From assembly GCA_022828595.1 (NCBI GenBank), contig JAKGHH010000003.1:55293759-55357758 (forward strand): 64,000 bases of DNA. Direction: 5' to 3'. The DNA comes from Nelumbo lutea (taxonomy: Eukaryota > Streptophyta > Magnoliopsida > Proteales > Nelumbonaceae). Shown one piece after another: positions 39,285 through 50,117 of the stretch (within the stretch, counting starts at the first letter, position 1; each line of letters starts with the position of its first letter). The position numbers were made by a program, and so were the translations under genes. The notes beneath the pieces were generated by a model that searched no databases, was not told the origin of the DNA, and saw only the letters and a list, made by a program, of their open reading frames with translations.

Positions 39285-40833
39285 TGATGAACCTACAATT
39301 TATCTATAATTTTTTAGGACTTTAGTATGGATTTTTATGTTGGTTTTATAATTTTTTTCCTTAATTTAGCTTAATGCTAAGAATAAGTTTCAGGGATAAT
39401 TATCCAAGAAGATGAAGGAAAAAGGCAAGAAAAGAAGGTTCAAAAAGACCAATTTCAGCCCAGCCCAGTTGTGGAAGTAAGAGAGAGCACTTCAGCCGCA
39501 AGTGGATTCCTTGAGAAAACCCAAGAAAACCAAGTCTAGCTAAGAGTAGAATTTGGCCCAGCAAAGAAGGCCCATTCTAAGCCTAAAAGAACAGCTCAAA
39601 ACATAGCTATCATGTGCTAAGAGAGAGCCTAAGTGCAGTCCAAATAGCAGCCCTTAGGAGGCTTTCAAGAGATCTCTAGAATGTTCAAGAAAGGGGTGTA
39701 ATACACCCCGTTCTAGATGCTTCAAGAAGGGGCAAGAGCCCCCTTGAAAATCTATATAAGGAGGCCTCTAGGACGGGGGAGAGGTGTTCAATTGCTTGAG
39801 AGGAAGGCTCTCCCATTCTTAGAGGTTCAGCCACCTTGAGAGAAGAGAAGAAGGCTAGGCACAAGGAAGAAGAAGAAAAATGACTGAAGGAAGTTCAAGT
39901 CAAGCAAACAAGAAGAGAAGGTGAGTTTGAAATTGGCGGTTTGTGATTCAGAGATCTTTTGGAATAACTCAATTATACTTTCATTCTCCTTTAATTTGAA
40001 TTCAGTTTCTTTGTTATATTTTCTTTCTTCTTTCTCCTTCTTCCATTCTTCCTTGATGTATTTCAGCTTGTAAAATTTCAGTTTAACAATCTAATTCTTT
40101 TTTATTCATTCGAATGGTTATGAAGTTTCTTGAATAAGGGTGTTATTGTAGATTAATTCAGCAAATTAACCTTCAAAACTCAGATCTGAATTCTCAGATC
40201 TTGCAATCTCAGATCTTGCTTGAAAGAGAATTCAGATTTGCAAATTTCAGATTGGTCGAATGGATCTAAAGCTTGGAATTCTTAGAGTGCTTGAGAGAGA
40301 CTCTAGGAATTTAGATCTACTATTCAAGAACTGAATTGGATGCAAAATTAGAGATAACTTGCACAATTCATTTGGTGATCAATTCAGATTTGAATTGATG
40401 TCTTAGACGTGTTTGAAGAAACGCATGCATGGGGATTAGATTCTTGCTAGACATAGAAGAACCGTCACTCATGCACAGGATGAACATGCGCTTGAGAGAG
40501 GTTGTTCATGACCTTGGGGTTTCACCAAACCAAGGCTCAATCATGATTTATTCGAATGATCCAAATTGATAGATTTTTGAATTCTGAGATTAACATTTAC
40601 AGCTTACTCTTCTAAACTGATTTGAAGGAAATTGGGCCAATGATTTAGATAGATTTTAGTTTAGAATTTTTAGCTTTCATTAAAGTTTTGATTTATTTGT
40701 TAATCAAATAAGAAGTACTCAATTTAGTAGTGATACTTATTTCCTAAATTCTCATGGGAAATATACTCTATTCACTATTTTACTACTTGAATGGCTAGTG
40801 CACTTGTTAGTGTCACAATGAGCCACCACATCA
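39285..40833 (+). repeat. LTR 'X', full length, + orientation
   Basis: Starts TGATGAACC after GTAAG and ends ...CCACATCA, 1549 bp. TATA-like box TATATAAGG near 39755. It is the inverted counterpart of 40834-42408 and its ends match both LTR boundaries defined by the purine tract and primer site of the main element. Confidence 0.85.
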
Positions 40834-42408
40834 AGTTTGCAAATGCACTAGCCATTGTGACACTAGTAAATGCACTAGCCGTTCAAGTAGTAAAGTAGTG
40901 AATAGGGTATCATTCCCACAAGGATTTAGGAAACAATTATTAATACTAAATTGAGTACTTCTTATCTGATTAACAAAATCAAAACTTTAATGAAAACTAA
41001 AGATCCTAAACTAAAATCTATTTAAATCATTGGCTCAATTGCCTTCAAAACAGTTTAGAAGAGTAAACAGTATATGTTAATCTTAGAATTCAAAAATCTA
41101 TCAATTTGGATCATTTGAATAAATCATGATTGAGCCTTGGTTTGGTGAAATCCTAAGGTCATATACAGCATCTCTCAAGTGCATGTTCATCCTATGCATG
41201 AGTGACGGTTCTTCTATCTCTAGCAAAAATCTAATTCCCATGCATGCATTTCTTCAAACACTTCTAAGGCATCAATTCAAATCTGAATTAATCACCAACT
41301 GAATTGTGCAAGTTATCTGTAATCTTGCATCCAATTCAATTCTTGAATAGTAGATCTGAATTCCTAGAGTCTCTCTCAAGCACTCTAGGAATTCCAAGCT
41401 TTAGATCCATTCGGTCAATCTGAAATTTGCAGATTTGAATTCTCTTTCAAACAATTCAAATCTTACAATTTCGGATTTGAGAATTCAAATCTGAGTTTTG
41501 AAGGTTAATTGGCTGAATTAATCTACAATAACACCCTTATTCAATAAACTTCAAGTACAATTCATAACCATTCGAATGAATCAAAAAGAATTAGATTGCT
41601 AAACTGAAATTTTACAAGCTGAAATACATCAAGGAAGAATGTAAGAAGGAGAAAGAAGAAAGAAAATATAACAAAGAAACTGAATTCAAATTAAAGGAGA
41701 ATGAAACTACAATTGAATTATTACAAAAGATCTCTGAATCACAAACCCCCAATTTCAAACTCACATTCTCTTCTTGTTTGTTTGACTTGAACTTCCTCAG
41801 CCCTTCTTCTTCTTCTTCCTTACGCCTAGCCTTCTTCTCTTCTCTCAAGGTGGCCGAACCTCTAAGAGTGGGAGAGCCTTCCTCTCAAGCAATTGAACAC
41901 CTCTCCCCCCTCCTAGAGGCCTACTTATATAGATTTTCAAGGGGGCTCTTGCCCCTTCTTGAAGCCTCTAGAATGGGGTTTATTACACCCCTTTCTTGAA
42001 CATTCTAGAGCTCTCTTAAAAGCCTCCTAAGGGCTGCTATTTGGGCTGCACTTAGGCTCTCTCTTAGCACATGATAGTTATGTTTTGAGCTACTCTTTTG
42101 GGCTGAGAATGGACATTCTTTGCTGGGCCGAATTCTACTCTTAACTAGGCTTAGTTTTCTTGGGTTTTCTCAAAGAATCCACTTGCTCTTCTTGGGCCGA
42201 AGTGCTCTCTCTTGCTTCCACAATTGGGCTGGGCTGAAATTGGTCTTTTTGAACCTTCTTTTCTTGCCTTTTTCCTTCCTCTTCTTGGATTAATTATCCC
42301 TGAAACTTATTCTTAGCATTAAGCTAAATTAAGGAAAAAAATTATAAAACCAGCATAAAAATCCATGCTAAAGTCCTCAAAAATTATAGATAAATTGTAG
42401 GTTCATCA
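40834..42408 (-). repeat. LTR 'Y' (3' LTR), - orientation
   Basis: On the - strand it starts TGATGAACC at 42408, next to the purine tract, and runs to about 40850. Its last ~14 bp are replaced by a filler (40834-40853) that copies the AAATGCACTAGCC found at 40868-40880. TATA-like box near 41930. Confidence 0.85.
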
Positions 42409-42410
42409 AA

Positions 42411-42425
42411 TACCCCCACACTTAA
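42411..42425 (-). other. Polypurine tract of the LARD-like element
   Basis: CTTAAGTGTGGGGGTA on the - strand immediately before the 3' LTR, preceded by CTTGAGGACAAGCAACAG. Confidence 0.75.
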
Positions 42426-42794
42426 GCTGTTGCTTGTCCTCAAGCAAAGACATCAGCCATAATTTGAACATTCCCCCCCCCCCTCTATTCTCACCATTTA
42501 CCTAATGAATTTAAGATAGAAATGCATTGAGTGGTCAGGGAACTTTTGTAAGTGTTCAGCTCCTATTGTTATAAATTACCATTTAAACACATGTATAATT
42601 TCCAAGGAAAGGAGAATATGAATTTCATCATAGTCTAGCCTTCACTCCTAATTCATATATAAATCAGCTCCTTAATTGTTAAGGTTAATAATCAAATTCA
42701 CTAAGTTTCACATCTGTAACTAAATCTTAATGAGAGTTCAACTTTAGAGTGCCCCTTTGAACCTCAGCTGTCACCACAATTTCTTAATTCTAGG

Positions 42795-42950
42795 GGTGAG
42801 TGCATCTTATGCTCCATCTCACCCTTTTCTTTTTCTTCTTTTTTTTCGGTGTGAGTGCATTTTATGCTCCATCTCACACACTTTTCTCTCTCTTTTTCTT
42901 TTTTTTTTTTTTGTGTGAGTGCATCTTATTCTTCATCTCACACTGGTCAC
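42795..42950. repeat. Three direct copies of a GTGAGTGCAT...CTCAC unit
   Basis: Each ~27-bp unit begins GTGAGTGCAT and ends ATCTCAC, so each can also pair GTGAG with CTCAC. Units are separated by T/C-rich spacers. Confidence 0.8.
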
Positions 42951-44279
42951 TTGCTTGAGGTAGGTAATAGGACTCATGTTCTGAGCTGCTAATTTTACTA
43001 TTCAGTTCAAAATAGTAGAGTCAATTTCGGCTTTTGTCCTTCTTTGCAATTATTGAACCTCAAGAATCAGCACTTCAGATGTGCACTAGCTTTCTTGACC
43101 ATTAACAATGAAATCAAGGGCTTCCATACACATGAAGGTAGTTAGGGCTAGTCATGCTGAAAGGCATATTCAGCTCCCCTTTTCCCATGCATATATCAAA
43201 TTGGGTCATTCACAAGAATAAAAACTTAACAAGTACATCGGTCTCCCTCAACTCATTGAATTCCTTCTTAAAAATCATCAAATAAATAGTAATGAATTTG
43301 AGGGGTTCCAGTCTTTTTTTGGTTATGTCATTACCTGCATATGTGTGTTGGGGTGAATGAGGTGCATGGTTTCAGCCCCCATACCCTAGCCTCGGGCTCA
43401 CTCCCCCGCACTTAAGATGAACATTGTCCTCAATGTTCCTAGTGATAGGGAGTAACAATAAAACCAACAAGAGCATCATCAAGTAATAGGTGTTTAGAGG
43501 ACTTCCTTGAAGATCATTCTTAAATTCTACAATAAGTTGTCGGTGGGGAGCTTCTTCTGCTAGAAATCACTGCAACTAGAGAAAGAGATCAGTAAACTTA
43601 TTCAACTACCATCCTACATAAATACTAACTAAACTCAACTGATAAGAATAATAAACTGTACAAAACTTACAAGGCAAAGAAGTCGGAGTGCTATCTAACT
43701 TTAAGCACAAGAACAATCAGCAGGCTGAAAGTCAGTATAAACAGCTCTGAAATCTGATATACAATGTTGAAATCAAGAAGGCTGCACACTACCAAAGTGA
43801 TATACAAGATTGAGACTAGAATAGCAGCCTAAGAATTCAGCAATGAAGATTAATTTACACAGATTTGAACTATACAATAGATATCAGAAAATACAAATCT
43901 GAAACCTACATTAAATCAGAATTATATCAGATCTATTAAACTAGAAATGGAAGCTATAACGTCAAGTTACGATAGCAGAAATAGAGTCCATAACAGCAGA
44001 AAATCAGATCTAAAATATATCAAACCATCCAAGTAACTTTAGAATTAAGAAGCAAAATTCTACAGCAGCCTAACCTAGACACATTTGGCAAGGGGAAAAA
44101 ATCTAAAACTACTGAAACTAGCTAGATCTGAACTAAGCAAAGCAGTAATAGAAAAATTCAGATCTGACTTACACTATAGATATCAGAAAATACAGATATG
44201 AATCCTACTACAAAGGAAAGAGAATTCAGATTAACTAGTGCAGAACTAAAAGAAAATATTACCTAAATCAGTAATGTGA

Positions 44280-44910
44280 GTGTGTGCAGATCTGAAAACT
44301 ACATCTACCAGCTACACTACTGTATTAGAACAACTATGTATATTATTTTCCGTGTGTTCAGATCTAAACTCTAATTTCGGCAATGAAAGTTACAGATCTG
44401 ATCCACACTATTTTTTTTTAGTGTGCTCAGATCTGATTTTTTATTTCAACCATGACAGTGAATGTATACAGATCTGATCCACACTAATTTTATCTTTTTT
44501 TTTCTGTGTATTCAGATCTGAATTTCGATTTTAACAATGAAAAGTAATGTATACAGATCTGAACCACACCCTTTTTATCAAATGTGCAAGACTATAATGC
44601 AGCTACACTACTAAAACTAGAACAGCAGAATTTTTTTTTTCTTTTGTGCTCAGATCTGCATTCTAACTTCAACAATGACAGTGAATGTATGCAGATCTGA
44701 ACCACACAATTTTTTATGAAGTATAGAGAACAAAAGAAAACTCAACTCCACTACTGAAACTAGAACATTATTTTATGAAATATGCAGGACTATACTATTG
44801 AGACAACAACAATCAGCAACGAAGATCAGAAATCTTTTTTTTTACCAGTGTGCTCGGATCTGATTTTTTATTTTAGCCATGACAATTAATATATACAAAT
44901 CTGATCCACA
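44280..44910. repeat. Tandem array around AGATCTGA
   Basis: About ten occurrences of (C)AGATCTGA or close variants, alternating between two contexts: GTGTGCTCAGATCTGATTTT and GTATACAGATCTGATCCACAC. The composite unit is roughly 85-140 bp, about five units, increasingly degenerate to the right. Confidence 0.75.
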
Positions 44911-46848
44911 CTATTTTATGAAATATGCAAACTAGAATGTAGCTCTACTATTGAGACTAAATCAGCAATTAAAGATGAAGTAGATCATCAATGGGAGAGA
45001 GAACTAACTAGATCAGCAATGGAGTTTAATGCATACTAATCTGAAATCTACTGCAAACAGGTTTGAAACAAGACTGAAATCAAGAACTTTAGGTTGTTCT
45101 TCGGGTTCCAATCTGTATATACATTGGGTAGTATACAAACTTCTTGATTTCAGCAATGAAAATTAATTACACATATCTAAACTGCTGAAACTTGAAATCT
45201 CAGCGGCTACTGAGAACAGTAATATACAAATTAAAGTGGCATTACTGCACACATCCATTCACCTCTGATGACATAATTTGAGCTATAACCCGACCTGAGT
45301 TAGGTTTGGGTTCAGGTTCCTTATGAATCCACACAAATGCCCCATAAGCCAAAAATAGCAACCCAAAGTGCAGCAGTAGCAAAACATTCATTCTACACAT
45401 TTTCAAATTCAAAGCTGTTGTATTGTAAGCTAAAGTGCAGCAGTAGTAGATCTGAATTGAGTTCAAATCTTTAGACTTTTTAATCATTCACAGCTGAAAA
45501 TCAGAGCTATCTAACTTGAGAAATTTCAAGGATCAGCCCAAGACCATTCACAATGCCAATTTTGTAATGTTAATTCTAATACAAACCTATTCTCAAACCT
45601 TCCCTGATTCAACCTTGTTGTAGCAAGGCTACTGATCTGAACTTACTAGAAACACTTAAAAAGTGCTACTTTTCATTAGATATCTGATGTAACAAATTTT
45701 CAATTCAGACATACATCTCCTCAGATACATTACCTTGGTTATAAGTAAATAGAGCAGAGAAAACAATTCATCAAAAATTCAAAGCTCTGGTTCAGTCCTC
45801 AATTGCAATTCGGATTTGAATCAATTCAGATCTAAATTTCTTTAGATGCTACTTACCAAAGTGCTTTTGGGGAATAGCATAAGTACCCTAGGGTGAATTA
45901 GGGTGGTGATGATAGTCAATTCACCTCATGATTGCATCAGTTCAAGTCTGAGTTCAGATGAACTCAGATCTGAATTGAGCAGATCTGCAATAGCAGAAGT
46001 GAGATCTGAAATAGAAAAATTGTGTGGAGGTGATGCATTGCATTAAAACTATTGAGGCAACAAAAATTTTCAAGTTAAACAAACTTTTCCTCAACCAAAT
46101 CAGCTCAGATAGAGCAGAGCACAAGTCATTTAATACAAAAAAGTCTACCCTGCATCCTGCTCTATTCACAACCCCAGTTCAGATTTGGGTGATTTCAGAT
46201 ATGAATTTCTTTACCCATGGCTATCCAATTGTTTTTGGGAGATAGTAGATTTGTTCTAGGGTTTATTGGGGTGATGATAACCCCCAATTACCCTTTAAAA
46301 TTACATCAGTTCAGGTCTGAGTTCAGGTGAACTCAGATCTGAACTGTTGTAGATCTGCTACAGCAGAACTCAGATCTGAACTCAGGTCTGAGCTCTGATC
46401 CGAATCCTTGGTTTCCATTCTTTTGGTTATATGGTTCTCTCTCTCTTTTATTTCATTTTCTATATATATATATTTTTTTTTTCTTTTTTTTTGTGATGAA
46501 AGAAAAAGAAGATAAAGGGCTGAAACATAAACAGATTTTTTCAGCTGAGTGCTGCAGATCTAAGTGTCGAATGCAACTCAGATCTGCAACATTCAGCTTT
46601 TTTAATTTTTTTTCACTTTTTTTAAGAAAACAATAAATTTAAGATAGAAAGGAAAACAGGTCTCCCTTTATTAAAATTAAACTGAAATAGGGAAGAGAAA
46701 GTAATCTACCAAAACCCAACTACAGTAGTACAGCAGTTGCAATCCAAGCTGAAATGAAAAAATTAAGCAAATTAAACCAACTATGAATGCAATGCTGAAT
46801 GAGATAAGATTAAAAATGCCCAATGTTTCTTAATATTGTTTCCCTAAA

Positions 46849-46866
46849 TCCCCGGCAACGGCACCA
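46849..46866 (-). other. Primer-binding site (tRNA-Asp type)
   Basis: TGGTGCCGTTGCCGGGGA on the - strand matches the complement of the 3' end of plant tRNA-Asp (CCCCGGCAACGGCGCCA) with one mismatch. It lies six bases inside the LTR boundary at 46873. Confidence 0.88.
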
Positions 46867-46872
46867 AAAACT

Positions 46873-47776
46873 TGATGTGGTGGCTCATTGTGACACTAGC
46901 AAGTGCACTAGTTGTTCAAGTAGTAAAGTACTGAATAGAGTATCGTTCCCACGAGGATTTAGGAAACAAGTATCAATACTAAATTGAGTACTTCTTATCT
47001 GATTAACAAATAAATCAAACTTTAATGAAAGCTAAAGATCCTAAACTAAAATCTATCTAAATCATTGGCCCAATTGCCTTCAAATCAGTTTAGAAGAGTA
47101 AGCAGTAAATGTTAATCTCAGAATTCAAAAACCTATCAATTTGGATCATTCAAATAAATCATGATTGAGCCTTGGTTTGGTGAAACCCCAAGGTCATGAA
47201 CAGCCTCTCTCAAGCGCATGTTCATCCTATGCACGAGTGGCGGTTCTTCTATCTCTAGCAAGAATTTAATCCCCATGCATGCATTTCTTCAAACACTTCT
47301 AAAGCATCAATTCAAATATGAATTGATCACCAACTGAATTGTGCAAGTTATCTCTAATCTTGCATCCAATTCAATTCTTGAATAGTAGATCTGAATTCCT
47401 AGAGTCTCTCCCAAGCACTCTAGGAATTCCAAGCTTTAGATCCATTCGGCCAATCCGAAATTTGCAGATCTGAATTCTCTTTCAAATAATTCAAATCTTG
47501 TAATCTCAGATCTGAGAATTCATATCTGAGTTTTGAAGGTTAATTGGCCGAATTAATCTACAATAACACCCTTATTCAAGAAACTTCAAGTACAATTCAT
47601 AACCATTCGAATGAATAAAAAAGAATTAGATTGCTAAACTAAAATTTTACAAGCTGAAATACATCAAGGAAGAATGGAAGAAGGGGAAAGAAGAAAGAAA
47701 ATATAACAAAGAAACTGAATTCAAATTAAAGGAGAATGAAACTACAATTGAGTTATTACAAAAGATCTCTGAATCA
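46873..47776 (-). repeat. LTR 'Z' (5' LTR), truncated
   Basis: Matches about 40850-41740 of LTR Y in the same orientation, then stops at ...CTCTGAATCA, directly followed by GTAAG. Roughly 0.65 kb of U3 that Y and X contain is absent. Confidence 0.85.
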
Positions 47777-47814
47777 GTAAGGGAGTCACAGATAATATTC
47801 TTATGGTAAGGGAG

Positions 47815-47817
<3 letters not shown>

Positions 47818-47881
<64 letters not shown>
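47818..47881. repeat. (TA)n(GA)n microsatellite
   Basis: About 17 TA units followed by 15 GA units. Confidence 0.97.
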
Positions 47882-47886
<5 letters not shown>

Positions 47887-48399
47887 GAGGACTTAGAAAC
47901 AACAAAGGAAAAGAATATGTGGCCAATAAACTTAGACACAATGGATTGGCATTTCCTTTTGACAAACTCTTAGCATAATGAATTTCCCTAGGAAATGATG
48001 TAAGCTTACATCAATGCATTTTCACACCTTCCTTTTCCATCAAGAATGGTGGAGAAGCACATGGTCACTTTCAACTCAAAAGAGGCCTGTGTCAAGTAAA
48101 CCCCTTGTCTCAATATCTATTTATCATTGATATATATAGAAATCCTTACACAACTATGAAGGTATCAAATTATGTTGCAATGGCACTTGTCTAACTCATC
48201 ATCTTTTACTTATGGATGGTTGCATACTTTTTTGCAAGGCTGACCTTAATTTCACAGATTAATGCCCTCCATCATGTATTATATTGCACACTTTTGAATC
48301 TTCTCATGACAAAGGATTAACTATATATGGGAAATTCAGCGTAATGTTTAGCAGAAATGTGCCTCGGCATCAAAAATTTTTTTTTCTCATCTTCTCAAA
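47882..48399. other. Non-coding stretch
   Basis: No ORF or repeat recognised. It may be an eroded upstream part of the LINE relic that follows. Confidence 0.4.
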
Positions 48400-49050
48400 A
48401 TAAGAAGGTCATTGGTGGGCACCAAAAACTTGGAACCCAAAGTGGGGATTAATCTTAGAAATCAACTTAAAGAGATGTTAGATGGAATTAATCCACTCTC
48501 AAATCAACTATTGGAGTTCAAAGTTGCTCTTACAATCAATTCCAATTTATTCTAGGGCATCTACAATCCACCCTAATGAGTTTCACTCTCAGTTGGATAA
48601 ATCGACAAGGAACTTCTCTAGTGGCAATCTTTTTCACATAGCCATGTTTTGTAAAAAAAAACAAAAAGATTTGATAGTTATTCACTCACCAAAACAAATT
48701 ATAGAATAAAACCATCTATGAAAAATATTTTCCAGAGACAAATCCTTTCTTTGATAGTTATTCATAAGGATGGTTCGTCCGTTTTAGCTAGCTTTTGATG
48801 ATCCTTGAGCACCAACAATAGGCAGTGGTATGCCATAGCCAATCAATTATAAAACTTTCTCCACTTTATGCTAAACACATTATGCTACCTATGAAAGTAG
48901 CAAATTGAAACTTCCTACCATTTGTTTTTTAAATGCCCCTCTACTCAGGCTATTTGGTGTGAAGCCCAAATCAGCATCAACCTAGAAAAATTGACACCAA
49001 AACCCCCACATCTCATTTTGGAAGAACGACTGGCCCGGTAAATTTTGTCT
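48400..49050 (+). pseudogene. LINE reverse-transcriptase relic (3' part)
   Basis: At 48482-48709 the + strand contains LLQSIPIYS preceded by INYWSSKLL, the layout of the region after the RT core in plant LINEs (INxWxxKxLS...LQSIPxY). At about 48905-48975 it reads HLFFKCPSTQAIW, the zinc-binding zf-RVT type motif near the LINE C-terminus. Frameshifts and stops lie between. No 5' part, endonuclease or poly-A tail identified. Confidence 0.65.
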
Positions 49051-49167
49051 GATAATATATATATATATATATATCTTATATGGGAGGCAAGAAATAAGAA
49101 AAATCTTTGGCAATATCCAAATAATTCCCTCCGATATCCTCCATATATAAAGCAGTAGTACTGAACT

Positions 49168-49659
49168 TGTTAGACTTAATTAAGATCAATAAACACACAA
49201 TGATCAAAACACTTTAAACACCCAAGATCCATCATGCTATAGTTATTAAGGAAATTCTTATATAAATACATGTATTCATTGTAGCAATCGAACCTTTGCA
49301 GAATGAATGATGAACGAGTGCTTGAATCGACAGGTGTGGCTTTCCTCAGTTAAATCCCTTGCTTCCTTAGGTTTTTCTCAACTCTTTGTCTCTGATGGGT
49401 AGGGAATAGAAAGTGGCTTAATGATTTAATGTATAGGGAACCATAACATAGGAGTCCTTATATTTTGACCTAATAGAATCCCATTAAGCCTATATGGGTC
49501 AAAATATGGTATCCACCCATTAAACTCATATCCACTTATTAAAGTCTATGGACTTTATATAAATGAATTACTTAATTAAGCCCACTTATAAAATAGCCCA
49601 TTAATGCAATTGTTCCATTAAATATGTAAGCCCACATAATAGAGATTAAATCCTAACAA
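49168..49659 (-). repeat. 3' LTR of the third copia element
   Basis: 492 bp, TGTTAG...CTAACA (each end reads the same on both strands). Next to the purine tract at 49660. Confidence 0.92.
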
Positions 49660-49673
49660 TCTCCCACTTGGGC
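49660..49673 (-). other. Polypurine tract of the third copia element
   Basis: CCCAAGTGGGAGAT on the - strand, directly before the LTR start TGTTAGG. Confidence 0.88.
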
Positions 49674-50117
49674 TACATATGAAATCTGAAACAATTATAT
49701 TGAACAAATTCCTTATGTGTACACCTTTTATGCTATTTTCTTTAAACTTCTCCTTAGTTTCAATCTGGTCCATTTCCTATACCAATATGAGATTATGACG
49801 GCTTTTGTCATCACATACAAGCGTGACTAAACCTTTCATGCTCACCATATCAATACATTCATTGACATAGATCAAGTATGGATGAGTGACATGGAAATTA
49901 CATGCAATGTGATCTCAAAACATGTTTATTTCCAACTGGTTCTATTTTATTCTTTAGAGAGATCAATCTAAAAATTCACAAACATATTCAGAGATATAGA
50001 TGATGAAATGAATCATAAAACTTTATTATGCATAAATATAAACATGTAAAACATATCTTAATCCATAGAACATCCAAAAGTAAAAAAAAAAAAAAGCACC
50101 CACTAAATCAAGGCATT

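Larger units (their letters stand above)
42427..46848 (-). other. Non-coding internal region of the LARD-like element
   Basis: About 4.4 kb with no Gag, protease, RT, RNase H or integrase sequence and no ORF above 81 codons. Contains a second purine-tract-like motif (43403-43437), three copies of a GTGAGTGCAT...CATCTCAC unit (42795-42950), a tandem array built around AGATCTGA (44280-44910), and scattered AGATCTGA words throughout. The 81-codon - strand ORF at 45242-45487 has one hydrophobic stretch but no support as a gene. Confidence 0.75.
39285..47776 (-). mobile_element. Non-coding LTR element (LARD-like) with three LTRs
   Basis: Main element, right to left: LTR (46873-47776, truncated), tRNA-Asp primer site, ~4.4-kb internal region without coding capacity, purine tract, LTR (about 40834-42408). 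A third LTR (39285-40833) is joined head to head to the last one in opposite orientation. The whole is flanked by GTAAG at 39280-39284 and 47777-47781. The tRNA-Asp primer and GAGGACAA...TTAAGTGTGGGGG motif point to a Ty3/gypsy relative (Tat/Athila-like signals). Without gag or pol it must have moved with proteins from elsewhere. By eye the three LTRs differ from one another by roughly 6-10%. Confidence 0.75.

Noticed and set aside
39285..40833. LTR X as an ordinary solo LTR
   Set aside because: Its flanks (GTAAG left, AGTTT right) do not match, whereas GTAAG reappears only after LTR Z, so it is better read as part of the compound insertion.
45242..45487. 81-codon ORF with a hydrophobic segment as a small membrane protein
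   Set aside because: It sits inside the non-coding region of the LARD-like element and has no supporting context; chance ORF.
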